From assembly GCA_903906635.1 (NCBI GenBank), contig CAIVLE010000080.1, forward strand, positions 1-48,937: a stretch of DNA of 48,937 nt, given 5' to 3'. Position 1 is the first letter of the stretch; each line of letters starts with the position of its first letter. A program made the translations under genes and the position numbers. The stretch is from an uncultured Burkholderiales bacterium (GTDB taxonomy: Bacteria > Pseudomonadota > Gammaproteobacteria > Burkholderiales > Burkholderiaceae_C). Under the pieces are notes generated by a model that saw only the letters and a program-made list of their open reading frames with translations, was not told the origin of the DNA and made no database searches. Positions 28,129 to 36,876 of this stretch are shown here, piece by piece.

Positions 28129-28578
28129 ATGGGCAATAAACTGTACGTCGGCAATTTGCCGTATTCGGTACGCGACAGCGATCTTGAGCAGTCTTTTGGA
28201 CAGTTCGGTACTGTGACCAGCGCCAAAGTCATGATGGAGCGCGACACAGGTCGTTCCAAAGGTTTTGGATTTGTGGAAATGGGCAGCGATGCCGAAGCAC
28301 TTGCTGCTGTTGAAGGCATGAACGGCGCACCTTTGGGTGGCCGCAGCCTGGTGGTCAACGAAGCCCGTCCAATGGAGGCTCGTCCTCCACGCACGGGTGG
28401 CGGTGGCTACGGTGGTGGTGGTGGTGGCGGCGGCTACGGTGGTGGCGGTCGTGAAGGCGGCGGCGGCGGCGGTTTCCGTAGCCCATACGGTGGCGGCGGT
28501 CGCGAAGGCGGCGGTGGCCGTAGTGGCGGCGGCGGCGGTGGCCGTGGCGGCTTTGGTGGCGGTGGCAACAGCTACTGA
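28129..28578 (+). CDS. Glycine-rich RNA-binding protein with one RRM domain
   Basis: A 149-residue protein. Residues 1-80 form a single RNA-recognition motif with RNP2 (KLYVGNLPYSV) and RNP1 (RSKGFGFVEM). Residues 87-149 are mostly glycine with scattered Arg, Tyr and Phe, an RGG/YGG-type disordered tail. It resembles plant and cyanobacterial glycine-rich RNA-binding proteins, which often respond to cold; many beta- and gammaproteobacteria have a similar gene. It probably binds single-stranded RNA in the cytoplasm and may act as a chaperone. The leader can hide its own ribosome site, which suggests control by temperature or by the protein itself. A strong terminator follows it. Confidence 0.93.
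   Translation: MGNKLYVGNLPYSVRDSDLEQSFGQFGTVTSAKVMMERDTGRSKGFGFVEMGSDAEALAAVEGMNGAPLGGRSLVVNEARPMEARPPRTGGGGYGGGGGGGGYGGGGREGGGGGGFRSPYGGGGREGGGGRSGGGGGGRGGFGGGGNSY
28391..28573 (+). repeat. Low-complexity GGY codon repeat encoding the glycine-rich tail
   Basis: A run of GGT/GGC codons broken by Tyr, Arg, Glu and Phe codons. The approximate unit GGCGGTCGTGAAGGCGGC occurs twice (around 28443 and 28494), showing internal duplication. It may vary in length between strains. Confidence 0.85.
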
Positions 28579-28647
28579 TCTCACCCTTGGATTTCTTTGA
28601 TCAGTCACACGGATTCACTATGTAAATAGGTGTCTGTGTGCTTGAGT

Positions 28648-28678
28648 AAAAATGCCCCGTGATCAACGGGGCATTTTT
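28648..28678. terminator. Bidirectional intrinsic terminator
   Basis: A perfect 13-base stem, AAAAATGCCCCGT (28648-28660) with ACGGGGCATTTTT (28666-28678), loop GATCA. It lies between the convergent RRM gene and lptC and can end both transcripts. Confidence 0.93.
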
Positions 28679-28749
28679 CTTTGTGCAACTCGCAAAACCA
28701 CCTGTCTGGACAAGCACCTGGGCTGGGCGAGGATTTTTTGACCTCCTGC

Positions 28750-29403
28750 CTATTGCGTCTTGGGTTTTCGCGCTGCCAGGCTCCCATGCACTCGCCCTTG
28801 GAGTTGCAGCACCCGGTCTAAATTGTCATACACCAAATGATCCGCGGTGAATCGATCCTGCGCCCCTCGAAGCAACTCCACAGGCAAGTGGGTCCGAACG
28901 ATTTCCGTATTGGCAAATAGATGCAAAAACTCACTGTGCAACTCACTGCGTGGTTGAGTCTCCACAGAGGTCATGTTGATCGCATCTCGAATCAAAACGG
29001 CGTTTTCAAACAACTGCACTTCTGACCCGTCGGCGTTGATCACGGCGCGCATCGCTCGCGCGGTCGTCACCCGACCTTCTTTGGATATGGCTCGAATGCG
29101 AGGTTGTTCAATTTCAAGGGTGTCCGTGTCGGGGAAATGTCTGCCTTGCCTACCGACCATCTCGCTTTTGAGTCGCCCGTGCTGGTCAAAAATTTTGAGC
29201 GAGAAATCCTGCATGAAATAGTCCGGCGCATGGTGCGGCTCGGCAACCTGCGCCACATCTGTCACGCTTGGCGTGTTACGAACCAACCAGTAGGTAGCCA
29301 ACGCCATCAGCCCCATCAACATAATGGGCAAATAAACGCTGAAGCGGTCCCAGATCTGTCGAATGCGCATCCACCAAGTGACCGCTGGCGGCACAACACT
29401 CAT
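28750..29403 (-). CDS. lptC: LPS export ABC transporter periplasmic component LptC
   Basis: A 217-residue inner-membrane-anchored protein. One hydrophobic helix (about residues 22-42, YLPIMLMGLMALATYWLV) is followed by a periplasmic beta-jellyroll of the OstA/LptC type (FSLKIFDQHGRLKSEMVGRQGRHFPDTDTLEI, then VQLFENAVLIRD). It passes LPS from the LptBFG transporter to LptA. The ATG overlaps the stop of kdsC (ATGA). In most relatives lptA, lptB and rpoN follow directly; here a terminator and a convergent gene come next, so the Lpt cluster is split. Conservation of this family is low, so the call rests on architecture plus context. Confidence 0.87.
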   Translation of the reverse strand: MSVVPPAVTWWMRIRQIWDRFSVYLPIMLMGLMALATYWLVRNTPSVTDVAQVAEPHHAPDYFMQDFSLKIFDQHGRLKSEMVGRQGRHFPDTDTLEIEQPRIRAISKEGRVTTARAMRAVINADGSEVQLFENAVLIRDAINMTSVETQPRSELHSEFLHLFANTEIVRTHLPVELLRGAQDRFTADHLVYDNLDRVLQLQGRVHGSLAARKPKTQ

Positions 29404-29963
29404 GCCACATAGCCTCGCCATAAGTCAGCATAACGGCCTGAGGCGACCAACATCAGATCACACAATTCGCGAGCAGCGCCGTGTCCACCACTTTGCTGGG
29501 TCACGTGGTGTGCAATGGCTTTGACCTCTGCATGCGCATTGCTCGGAGCACAAGCAAAAGCAACCCTCAACATCAATGCCAAATCGGGCCAATCGTCACC
29601 CATTGCTGCTGCCTGTGACCACTCTAACCCCAAGGACTGTAAAACCTGTGCTGCCGCTGGCGCCTTGTCCTCCGTTCCGTAATGAACGTGCTCGATGCCC
29701 AAGGCTTTCAATCGCGTACGCAATGGGGCGCTGTCGCGCCCCGTGATCACCGCTGGCGTGATGCCTGCTCGCTGAAGCATCTTCAACCCATGCCCATCCA
29801 GTGTCGAAAAGCGCTTGATGGTTTCCCCTTCTTGGGTGAAATACAAGCCCCCATCCGTGAGAACGCCATCCACATCAAAAAAAACCACCTTGATGCCTTG
29901 GGCTTTGAGCAACAAGGCAGGTTCGAAATACAGAGCAGGCGTCGCAGGGGTTGGAGTCGACAT
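29400..29963 (-). CDS. kdsC: 3-deoxy-D-manno-octulosonate-8-phosphate phosphatase KdsC
   Basis: A 187-residue HAD phosphatase that removes phosphate from Kdo-8-phosphate to yield Kdo for the LPS inner core. Motif I is FFDVDGVLTDGGLYF, motif II ITGRDS, and motif IV MGDDWPDLALM. The protein has the compact C0-type HAD layout typical of tetrameric KdsC. Start ATG 29963 comes 2 bases after the kdsD stop (TGATCATG). Its own stop overlaps the lptC start. kdsD, kdsC and lptC therefore form a tightly coupled unit. Confidence 0.94.
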   Translation of the reverse strand: MSTPTPATPALYFEPALLLKAQGIKVVFFDVDGVLTDGGLYFTQEGETIKRFSTLDGHGLKMLQRAGITPAVITGRDSAPLRTRLKALGIEHVHYGTEDKAPAAAQVLQSLGLEWSQAAAMGDDWPDLALMLRVAFACAPSNAHAEVKAIAHHVTQQSGGHGAARELCDLMLVASGRYADLWRGYVA

Positions 29964-29965
29964 GA

Positions 29966-30976
29966 TCAGATCACTTTGGCACGCATCAAATCGTTGGTGT
30001 TGATGGCCCCACACAACACCCCTTGATCATCGATCACCAACACGCTGGTGATTCGGTGTAACTCCATCAACTCAGCGGCTTCTGCGGCCAAGGCATGGGC
30101 ACGCACCGTGCGGGGCAAAACATGCATGACTTGCTCAGCAGTAAGGCTGCGCATATCCACGCCCTTTTCGATCAATCGGCGCAAATCGCCATCGGTAAAA
30201 ATACCCAAGACTTTGCCTTGCGCATCGGCAACGGCCGAGGCGCCCAAGCCTTTGGCGCTCATCTCACGCATCAAATCGCTGAAGCTCGCAGTGGGCAAAA
30301 CACTTGGAACGGCATCGCCTTTGCGCATCACATCGCTCACATGGGTCAGCAAGCGCCGACCCAAAGCACCTCCTGGGTGAGATCGAGCAAAGTCTTCTGC
30401 TTTGAACCCGCGCGCGTCTAGCAACGCCACCGCCAAAGCGTCGCCCAACGCCATCTGCGCCGTGGTGCTTGCTGTCGGAGCCAGATTCAAGGGACAAGCT
30501 TCTTTGGCCACGCCGCTGTCGAGCACGATATCGGCGTGAAGCGCCAAGGTCGACTCAGCGCCTCCGGTCATGGCAATCAGGGGTACGCCTTGGCGCTTGA
30601 GAACGGGCAAGATGGCCGAGAGTTCTTCGCTTTCGCCACTGTTGGAGATAGCGATCACCAAGTCGCTGTCTTTGACCATCCCAAGATCGCCGTGGCTGGC
30701 CTCAGCAGGATGAACAAACATGGCGGGTGTCCCGGTTGACGCCAAGGTCGCCGTGAGTTTTCGGCCAATGTGGCCACTCTTGCCCATGCCCATGACCACC
30801 ACGCGCCCTCGAACATCCAAAATAGCCCGCACCGCGTGAACAAAGCTTGACGACAACCGCTCACGCAGCTGGCGCACAGCCTCCGCTTCAATTTCGAGCG
30901 TTTCATGCGCCAGCGCCAACACGCGTTGCTCGTTCAACGCGCCCAGCGGGCTTGCATGATCTGTGGGAATGTTCAT
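29966..30976 (-). CDS. kdsD: Arabinose-5-phosphate isomerase KdsD
   Basis: A 336-residue enzyme that converts ribulose-5-phosphate to arabinose-5-phosphate, the first step of Kdo synthesis. The N-terminal SIS sugar-isomerase domain has VVVMGMGKSGHIGRKLTATLAS and ISNSGESEELS, with SHPGGALGRRLL at its end. Two CBS domains follow (VSDVMRKGDAVPSV and AEQVMHVLPRTV). Length matches E. coli KdsD (328). It starts only 27 bases after the mnmE stop on the same strand, so it may be read from the mnmE promoter. Confidence 0.95.
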   Translation of the reverse strand: MNIPTDHASPLGALNEQRVLALAHETLEIEAEAVRQLRERLSSSFVHAVRAILDVRGRVVVMGMGKSGHIGRKLTATLASTGTPAMFVHPAEASHGDLGMVKDSDLVIAISNSGESEELSAILPVLKRQGVPLIAMTGGAESTLALHADIVLDSGVAKEACPLNLAPTASTTAQMALGDALAVALLDARGFKAEDFARSHPGGALGRRLLTHVSDVMRKGDAVPSVLPTASFSDLMREMSAKGLGASAVADAQGKVLGIFTDGDLRRLIEKGVDMRSLTAEQVMHVLPRTVRAHALAAEAAELMELHRITSVLVIDDQGVLCGAINTNDLMRAKVI

Positions 30977-31003
30977 GATCGAATTTTATCGGTCCGTTGC
31001 GGT

Positions 31004-32428
31004 TTACTTGCCAATACAAAAGCTAGAAAAAATCACGCCCAACAAATCGTCGGAAGTGAACTCTCCCGTGATGCCATTGAGTGCATTTTGTCCAAGTCGC
31101 AATTCCTCTGCCAACAAGTCCAAGGCCGGCGTTTGGGCCTCTAAGCACGCACTGGCTTGCGCCAAATGTGTCTGTACGGCCCTCAGCGCCTGAACGTGCC
31201 TCTCGCGGGCCATGAACAAACCCTCTGCATTGCCTGCCTGCCAACCCACCAGCTCTAGAAGTTTTTTTCTCAACGCTTCTAACCCTTGCCCGGTCTTGGC
31301 AGACACCATCAAGCCCTCGCTTGTTGGCGCCTGCGACTCGCAGGCATTGCACGCATCGGCCTTGTTCCACAAATGCAAAACGGGGACATGGCGCGCCAAA
31401 CTAGCGGCAAGTGTGGCCTGAATGTTCGCCTCGGCTTGCTGATATGAAGGGTCTTGATGGCGCGTGAGATCATGCAAAAACAACACGGCATCGGCGTGAA
31501 CAATTTGCTCCCAAGCCCGCTCCATGCCAATGCGCTCGACCTCGCCCACCTCAGGATGATCACGCAAGCCCGCCGTATCAACGACATGCAGAGGGACCCC
31601 CTCAATTTGAATGGTTTGCTGAACCACATCGCGGGTGGTTCCCGCAATCGGGGTGACGATCGCCAACTCACGGCCAGCCAAAGCATTAAGCAAAGAGCTC
31701 TTGCCCGCATTGGGCTGTCCGGCAATCACCACACGAATACCTTCTCGCAATAGGGCGCCTTGGCGAGTACGCACCATCACCGCTAAGAGGTTTTCTTGCA
31801 GGCGAGCCAGTTGTCCACGGGCGTCGGCTTGTTGTAAAAAATCAATGTCTTCCTCTGGAAAGTCGAGCGTTGCCTCTACCAGCATACGCAAATGAATGAG
31901 CGCATCGCGCAGGTGATGAATCTCAGCAGAAAACGCTCCAGACAAAGAGCGCGTGGCGCTGCGCGCTGCGGCTTCGGTGCTCGCATCAATCAAATCTGCC
32001 ACGGCCTCGGCCTGCGCCAAATCAAGCTTGTGGTTCAAAAACGCGCGTTGCGTGAACTCTCCAGGCAAGGCCAACCGTAGACCCGGCAACAGCGACGAAA
32101 CACCCCCACCGGCGCCCGCAGCAACCTCTAAACAGCGAGCGAGCAACAACTGCAAAACCACCGCTCCGCCGTGGCCTTGGAGCTCCAACACATCCTCTCC
32201 GGTGTAGCTGTTGGGCGCAGAAAAGTACAAGGCCAACACATGGTCAATCGCAAGCCCTTGTGCATCTTTGACGGGCAAATAGGTGGCCTCACGTGCTTTG
32301 AGCTCGCGCCCGCACAACGCCTTGACCAGTGGCAAAAGAGACTTTGCGCTGAGACGAACGATCCCCACCGCACCACGCCCAGGTGCGGTGGCAATGGCAA
32401 CGATGGGGGCGTCGTGTTGGGACAGCAT
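31004..32428 (-). CDS. mnmE: tRNA modification GTPase MnmE (TrmE)
   Basis: A 474-residue GTPase which with MnmG installs the aminomethyl-type group on U34 of several tRNAs. The N-terminal formyl-THF-binding domain opens with [19 protein letters not shown]. The inserted G domain has [14 protein letters not shown] (P-loop), GTTRD and DTAGLRD. The C-terminus is the conserved CIGK with its essential Cys. Start ATG 32428 matches the family N-terminus; the frame continues upstream through a terminator and is not coding there. mnmG, the partner, lies at 46.4 kb across the origin. Confidence 0.96.
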   Translation of the reverse strand: MLSQHDAPIVAIATAPGRGAVGIVRLSAKSLLPLVKALCGRELKAREATYLPVKDAQGLAIDHVLALYFSAPNSYTGEDVLELQGHGGAVVLQLLLARCLEVAAGAGGGVSSLLPGLRLALPGEFTQRAFLNHKLDLAQAEAVADLIDASTEAAARSATRSLSGAFSAEIHHLRDALIHLRMLVEATLDFPEEDIDFLQQADARGQLARLQENLLAVMVRTRQGALLREGIRVVIAGQPNAGKSSLLNALAGRELAIVTPIAGTTRDVVQQTIQIEGVPLHVVDTAGLRDHPEVGEVERIGMERAWEQIVHADAVLFLHDLTRHQDPSYQQAEANIQATLAASLARHVPVLHLWNKADACNACESQAPTSEGLMVSAKTGQGLEALRKKLLELVGWQAGNAEGLFMARERHVQALRAVQTHLAQASACLEAQTPALDLLAEELRLGQNALNGITGEFTSDDLLGVIFSSFCIGK

Positions 32429-32444
32429 GGTGTGGCTTTTCTGG

Positions 32445-32480
32445 AAAAAACCCCGCGGTCCCAGAGAACAGCGGGGTTTT
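32445..32480 (-). terminator. Intrinsic terminator after yidC
   Basis: AAAACCCCGC (32447-32456) pairs perfectly with GCGGGGTTTT (32471-32480). Reading leftward, the stem ends in six T (32445-32450). It separates the rpmH-rnpA-yidD-yidC unit from mnmE. Confidence 0.88.
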
Positions 32481-32499
32481 AGGACAGCGAAATGAGGGC

Positions 32500-34194
32500 T
32501 TAGAACTTGGGTAAATTGAACTGCGGTGGTACACCCATGCGCGTATTGATGAGCCATTGCTGCGCAATAGACAAGACGTTGTTGGTGATCCAGTACAACA
32601 CCAAGCCGGCGGGGAAGAAGAAAAACATGACGCTGAATGCCAGGGGCATGATCCACATCATTTTGGCTTGCATGGGGTCTGGCGGCGCGGGATTGAGTGC
32701 TGTTTGCAGCATTGTGGTGAGCGTCATCACCAAGGGCAAGATGAAGAACGGATCTGGTGCTGCCAAATCATGAATCCAGCCAATCCACGGGGCATTGCGC
32801 ATCTCCACCGTAGACAGCAAAACCCAATAAAGTGCAATGAACACCGGTATCTGAATGGCAATGGGAAGGCACCCGCCCATGGGGTTGACTTTCTCTTCGC
32901 GGTAGATCTTCATCATCTCCATTTGCATTTGTTGCGGATTGTCTTTGAGTCGTTCACGCATTTCCATGATGCGCGGATTGACCGCTTTCATCTTGGCCAT
33001 GCTTTTGTAAGCATGGGCATTCAACCAAAAAAAGCCGGCTTTAAGCAGCACCACCAGCGCCACGATCGACCAACCCCAGTTGTTCAAAATGCCATTGAGC
33101 TTGTCCACCAACCAGTAAAGGGGCTTGGCCAAGATGGTGAGCCAGCCGTAGTCTTTGACCAACTCCAGACCCGGATAAAGCGCCTCGAGTTTTTTCTCTT
33201 CTTGGGGCCCCGCAAAGAAACGTGACTCCACTGTTTTGGTGGCGCCTGGTGCGATGCTTTCAACAGGCGCAATCATGCCCACGGAATACAAATTGGTATC
33301 GACCTTGCGCATGAAGTTTTCGCGCGGGGTGCCATCTGGAAGCAGCCAAGCGGTGGCAAAGTAGTGCTGCACCATGGCGATGTAGCCATCGTTGCTTTGT
33401 TTTTGAAATTCCAGTTTGTCTTTTTCAATGTCTTTGAATTCGACTTTTTGGTATTTCTTTTCCCCGGTGAAAACTGCGGGGCCTGTGAACGTTGAGTAAA
33501 AAGAAGACTCACCATCAGGCTTGTTGCCGTCGCGCACCAATTGGTAGTACAACTGGAGCGACACCGCTTGATTGCTGGTGTTGATGATCTCGTGCTTAAC
33601 CGCCATGTCGTAATCGCCAGGCTTGAGGGTGTAGGTCTTGACCAGCTTGACACCATTTTCAATGGGCGACTCAAAAACGACCGACAAGTCCTTGTCCTGC
33701 GCTTCAAGTTTCCGAGGACCAGGACGAAGTGTCATGATTGTTTTGTGCGTTGGAAAAGCTGTGCCAGATGCGCTGGCGATGAGCCCTGTTTGTGCCAGAT
33801 ACACACGGTCTTTGCTGTCATCCAGCAGAACTTCGTTTTGGTTTGGGTGGTGAACATCAACGTGCTTGCGCAGCTCAGCGCGCGAGAGCGTTCCCCCTTC
33901 GGTGTCAAACGTGAGTTTGAGTACATCCGTGAGAATTTCCACTTTTTCTTTGGAAGCCTGGCTTTGTGAAGCCGTAACAGGCAGGCTAGCCGGCGAGGCC
34001 AATGGCGCCACCACAGCGCTAGGCACGGAAGTCGCTCCCGTTGCTTTTGAAGCCGCTTGCGGTGTGGCTGTTTGTGATGCGGGCGTTGGAAAGAACGTGG
34101 CCTTATGCCCGTTGTATACCTGCCATTGATCCCACAGCAAAACCATGGAGAAACCAAAAATCACCCACAAAATGGTGCGGCGAATGTCGTTCAT
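32500..34194 (-). CDS. yidC: Membrane protein insertase YidC
   Basis: A 564-residue inner-membrane insertase that works alone or with SecYEG. The N-terminal helix ([17 protein letters not shown]) is followed by a Pro/Ala/Thr-rich stretch and the large periplasmic domain (to about residue 350). Five core helices come after that, including [37 protein letters not shown] and [23 protein letters not shown]. Length fits gram-negative YidC. The ATG overlaps the stop of yidD (ATGA). It is followed by an intrinsic terminator. Confidence 0.96.
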   Translation of the reverse strand: MNDIRRTILWVIFGFSMVLLWDQWQVYNGHKATFFPTPASQTATPQAASKATGATSVPSAVVAPLASPASLPVTASQSQASKEKVEILTDVLKLTFDTEGGTLSRAELRKHVDVHHPNQNEVLLDDSKDRVYLAQTGLIASASGTAFPTHKTIMTLRPGPRKLEAQDKDLSVVFESPIENGVKLVKTYTLKPGDYDMAVKHEIINTSNQAVSLQLYYQLVRDGNKPDGESSFYSTFTGPAVFTGEKKYQKVEFKDIEKDKLEFQKQSNDGYIAMVQHYFATAWLLPDGTPRENFMRKVDTNLYSVGMIAPVESIAPGATKTVESRFFAGPQEEKKLEALYPGLELVKDYGWLTILAKPLYWLVDKLNGILNNWGWSIVALVVLLKAGFFWLNAHAYKSMAKMKAVNPRIMEMRERLKDNPQQMQMEMMKIYREEKVNPMGGCLPIAIQIPVFIALYWVLLSTVEMRNAPWIGWIHDLAAPDPFFILPLVMTLTTMLQTALNPAPPDPMQAKMMWIMPLAFSVMFFFFPAGLVLYWITNNVLSIAQQWLINTRMGVPPQFNLPKF

Positions 34195-34460
34195 GAAGTT
34201 TTCTTTCCGGAGTTGGAAGATGACAAAAAAGTAAAGGTTTTCAGCTCTTGAGGTACTGGGTCATGTCCACCGAGACACCAAGGGTGACAACGCCCCAAAC
34301 GCTTGAGTGTCAAATAAGAGCCATGCGCGGCACCGTGAGTGGCCAAAGCTTGCAAGGCATACACAGAACAGGTAGGTTCAAAACGGCACGCCGCTCCCAA
34401 CCAGGGGCTCAACAAAAGACGATATGCCCGAACGCAACGGATCAAAAAGTTCTGCATCAT
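34191..34460 (-). CDS. yidD: Membrane protein insertion efficiency factor YidD
   Basis: An 89-residue protein with an amphipathic N-terminus (IRCVRAYRLLLSPWLG) and the family signature CRFEPTCSVYALQALATHG, followed by LKRLGRCHPWCLGGHDPVP. YidD helps YidC-dependent insertion at the inner membrane. It begins inside the rnpA stop codon (ATGA) and ends inside the yidC start, so rnpA, yidD and yidC are coupled. Confidence 0.95.
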   Translation of the reverse strand: MMQNFLIRCVRAYRLLLSPWLGAACRFEPTCSVYALQALATHGAAHGSYLTLKRLGRCHPWCLGGHDPVPQELKTFTFLSSSNSGKKTS

Positions 34461-34858
34461 GTCACAGCAATCTTCTCAAACAATTGTGTCAGCTCCGCTC
34501 TGACCGCCTGCTTGAGCGCCAGCGAAGAGGCACTCACAAACTGTTTGCGATCAAATCCTGTCTTGAGCCGCACCACATATGCCGTGGGTTTGAGACGCCC
34601 CTTGAGTGATGTGCAGACATGGTGAATTTGTCGTTTGATCAAATTGCGCGTCACCGCATGCTTGGCCCACCGTTTTGGTGTGACCGCGCCGAGCATCAAG
34701 ATGCCTTCAGCAAACAGGGCCGGGGTTTTCTCAAACCCAGGCCCTGCGGAGGCTTTATCAGCATGCCGCCATTCGTGCAAAACAAAATGTGGCGTTTTTG
34801 CCACCGTGCTCGCAGCCATGACCGCTTGAAACTCTGACCACTGCTTCAGACGTTCCAC
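34457..34858 (-). CDS. rnpA: Ribonuclease P protein component
   Basis: A basic protein of 133 residues from GTG 34858 that binds RNase P RNA and helps remove tRNA 5' leaders. The RNR motif KRWAKHAVTRNLIKRQIHH is clear at mid-protein. The family usually begins with a block like RLKQWSEFQAVMA, which is why I choose GTG 34858. A TTG at 34891, 3 bases after the rpmH stop, would add 11 residues and is a real alternative. The rest of the N-half (TPHFVLHEWRHA and on) carries a 15-20 residue insertion of a kind common in this order. The stop overlaps yidD. Confidence 0.9.
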   Translation of the reverse strand: MERLKQWSEFQAVMAASTVAKTPHFVLHEWRHADKASAGPGFEKTPALFAEGILMLGAVTPKRWAKHAVTRNLIKRQIHHVCTSLKGRLKPTAYVVRLKTGFDRKQFVSASSLALKQAVRAELTQLFEKIAVT

Positions 34859-34894
34859 GGCAATGCGCTCGCGGGTCTGTTCAGGGATCAAAGA

Positions 34895-35029
34895 TTAGAC
34901 GGCCAAGCGCTTGCGGCCTTTGGCACGACGCGCATTGATGACCGCACGGCCACCGCGGGTTTTCATGCGGACCAAGAAACCATGGGTACGGGCGCGGCGA
35001 GTTTTAGAAGGCTGGTAAGTGCGTTTCAT
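34895..35029 (-). CDS. rpmH: 50S ribosomal protein L34
   Basis: A 44-residue, highly basic protein reading [18 protein letters not shown] at the start and KGRKRLAV at the end, the exact pattern of bacterial L34. It is too short for most gene-length cutoffs. It is the first gene of the leftward rpmH-rnpA-yidD-yidC unit next to the origin. A good promoter lies 45 bases upstream. Confidence 0.98.
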   Translation of the reverse strand: MKRTYQPSKTRRARTHGFLVRMKTRGGRAVINARRAKGRKRLAV

Positions 35030-35073
35030 GTTGATTCCAAATGTCTGAACCCCGATGATCAGGGAAACCAACG

Positions 35074-35102
35074 ATTATCTCAAATTTTTATCCCCACCAC
35101 AA
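35074..35102 (-). promoter_or_regulatory. Candidate rpmH promoter overlapping a DnaA-like box
   Basis: On the minus strand TTGTGG (35102-35097), a 17-base spacer and GATAAT (35079-35074) fit a sigma-70 promoter. A DnaA-box-like TTATCCCCA (35088-35096) lies in the spacer, so DnaA could repress or time rpmH transcription. Confidence 0.55.
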
Positions 35103-35220
35103 GCCCTGTGTTGCTGTATGCTTTTTAGCTTAATTTTTGGGCTGTCAACTATTTTCACCTTCTGTGGATAATTTTTTGATAAAGTGCTGTTTTTAGTGCT
35201 TTTACACAAAGCTATCCACA
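35088..35220. promoter_or_regulatory. DnaA-box cluster upstream of dnaA
   Basis: TTATCCCCA (35088-35096, one mismatch), a perfect box on the minus strand TGTGGATAA (35163-35171) and CTATCCACA (35212-35220, one mismatch). CTGTGGATA and TATCCACAG form a perfect inverted repeat across 43 AT-rich bases that contain a direct repeat AGTGCT. The spacer 35030-35229 holds no gene. It likely serves dnaA autoregulation and may be part of a bipartite origin. Confidence 0.75.
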
Positions 35221-35229
35221 GAAAGAATC

Positions 35230-36645
35230 ATGACTCAGGGATCCTCCCCTTCCAGCCATCTTGACCATTTACCCGATGGCGCTGGCGACGGATTATGGCA
35301 AGCATGCGTTGACCAATTGGCGCAAGAACTCCCCGAGCAGCAGTTCAATACGTGGATCAAGCCTTTGGTCGCCACGGTTGCACAAGACCTCAGCCGAGTT
35401 GTCGTTCTTGTTGGTAATCGCTTCAAACTTGACTGGATTCGCGCTCAATACGCCAATCGCATATCTGCCATCTTGCATCAAATGTATGGGCAACAGGTTC
35501 ATCTTGAACTAGCAATAACCCCCAAAGAGTCCCCCATCAGATCTCGACCTGTTTCCTTTTCTCAGGAACTGGAATCCTTGCCTGAGAGCTTGATTGGACT
35601 GGAGGAAACAGCACCCAACGGTCCCAGGACGAGGCTCAACACGGCCTTGACGTTTGATAGTTTGGTAGAAGGAACAGCCAACCGCATGGCCCGTGCTGCA
35701 GCGATGCATGTGGCAACCATGCCTGGCCAGCTCTACAACCCACTGTTTATATACGGCGGGGTTGGCTTGGGAAAAACGCACCTGGTCCATGCCGTTGGTA
35801 ACAAGCTTCTGGCGGAACGCCCCGATGCCAAGGTTTTGTACATCCACGCTGAACAATTTGTCTCCGATGTGGTCAAAGCGTATCAGCGCAAAACATTTGA
35901 CGAATTCAAAGAGCGCTACCACTCGTTGGATTTGTTGTTGATTGACGATGTGCAGTTTTTTGCCAACAAAGAGAGAACGCAAGAAGAATTCTTTAACGCT
36001 TTTGAAGCTTTGTTAGCTAAAAAGTCACACATTGTGATGACAAGTGATACCTATCCCAAAGGTTTATCGGACATCCATGAGCGCCTTGTTTCTCGTTTTG
36101 ATGCCGGTTTGACGGTCGCCATTGAACCTCCAGAACTTGAAATGCGGGTTGCTATTTTGATCAGCAAAGCGCGCAATGAAGGAACCGAGATGCCCGAGGA
36201 GGTTGCATTTTTTGTCGCAAAAAATGTCCGCTCCAACGTTCGGGAACTTGAAGGGGCGCTCCGAAAAATTTTGGCGTATTCACGTTTCAACCAAAAAGAG
36301 ATCTCAATTCAACTTGCGCGAGACGCCTTGCGCGACTTGTTGTCGATTCAAAATCGTCAAATTTCTGTGGAAAACATTCAAAAAACAGTGGCTGACTATT
36401 ACAAGATCAAAGTTGCTGATATGTATTCCAAAAAACGCCCCGCTTCAATTGCCCGACCCAGACAAATTGCCATGTACCTTGCAAAGGAACTCACCCAAAA
36501 GAGCTTGCCTGAGATTGGTGAGTTATTTGGAGGAAGAGACCACACAACCGTGCTCCATGCGGTACGAAAAATAAGCGCTGAGCGTTTGCAATTGACCGAA
36601 CTCAACCAACAACTTCATGTTCTTGAACAAACCCTCAAGGGCTAA
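35230..36645 (+). CDS. dnaA: Chromosomal replication initiator protein DnaA
   Basis: A 471-residue AAA+ ATPase that binds DnaA boxes and opens the origin. Domain I ([25 protein letters not shown]) binds DnaB and is followed by a variable linker. Domain III has Walker [11 protein letters not shown] (about residues 176-185), Walker [11 protein letters not shown] and the sensor and arginine-finger regions. Domain IV ends with the box-recognising signature [15 protein letters not shown]. Length and motifs are standard. The flanking spacers both contain DnaA boxes. dnaN and gyrB follow in the same direction. A ribosome site (GAAAGAA) lies shortly before ATG 35230. Confidence 0.98.
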   Translation: MTQGSSPSSHLDHLPDGAGDGLWQACVDQLAQELPEQQFNTWIKPLVATVAQDLSRVVVLVGNRFKLDWIRAQYANRISAILHQMYGQQVHLELAITPKESPIRSRPVSFSQELESLPESLIGLEETAPNGPRTRLNTALTFDSLVEGTANRMARAAAMHVATMPGQLYNPLFIYGGVGLGKTHLVHAVGNKLLAERPDAKVLYIHAEQFVSDVVKAYQRKTFDEFKERYHSLDLLLIDDVQFFANKERTQEEFFNAFEALLAKKSHIVMTSDTYPKGLSDIHERLVSRFDAGLTVAIEPPELEMRVAILISKARNEGTEMPEEVAFFVAKNVRSNVRELEGALRKILAYSRFNQKEISIQLARDALRDLLSIQNRQISVENIQKTVADYYKIKVADMYSKKRPASIARPRQIAMYLAKELTQKSLPEIGELFGGRDHTTVLHAVRKISAERLQLTELNQQLHVLEQTLKG

Positions 36646-36876
36646 ATTGTTCATGTACAAAGCTGTGGATGAATCTTGAACAAGTGACGTGTTATCCACA
36701 GACATCAGCAAAACACAAAAGTTATCCAATTCGATGAAGCACTCCAAATCAAGCTTGCCAACACCTTTGAAAGCATCTCAAGTGCTTGAAAAAAAAGAGG
36801 AAAATACAGTTGTCCACAGAAACATGCTGTGCTTATCTACTACTACTAATTTAAATTAAGAAATAAAGAGGAAACC
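36646..36876. other. Probable chromosomal origin oriC (dnaA-dnaN spacer)
   Basis: DnaA boxes: TGTGGATGA (36664-36672, minus, one mismatch), TTATCCACA (36692-36700, perfect), TTATCCAAT (36722-36730, weak) and TTGTCCACA (36810-36818, one mismatch). After the last box come 18 bases, then four CTA repeats (36837-36848) that read TAG-TAG-TAG-TAG on the minus strand, the DnaA-trio form. An AT-only stretch (36848-36859) and more AT-rich DNA reach to the dnaN ribosome site. This order, box then trio then unwinding element, is the described basal unwinding system of bacterial origins. No gene is seen here. Confidence 0.85.

Noticed and set aside
28391-28573. Repeat array resembling a CRISPR
   Set aside because: The repeat is the in-frame glycine-rich tail of the RRM protein, with no spacers or constant repeat unit.
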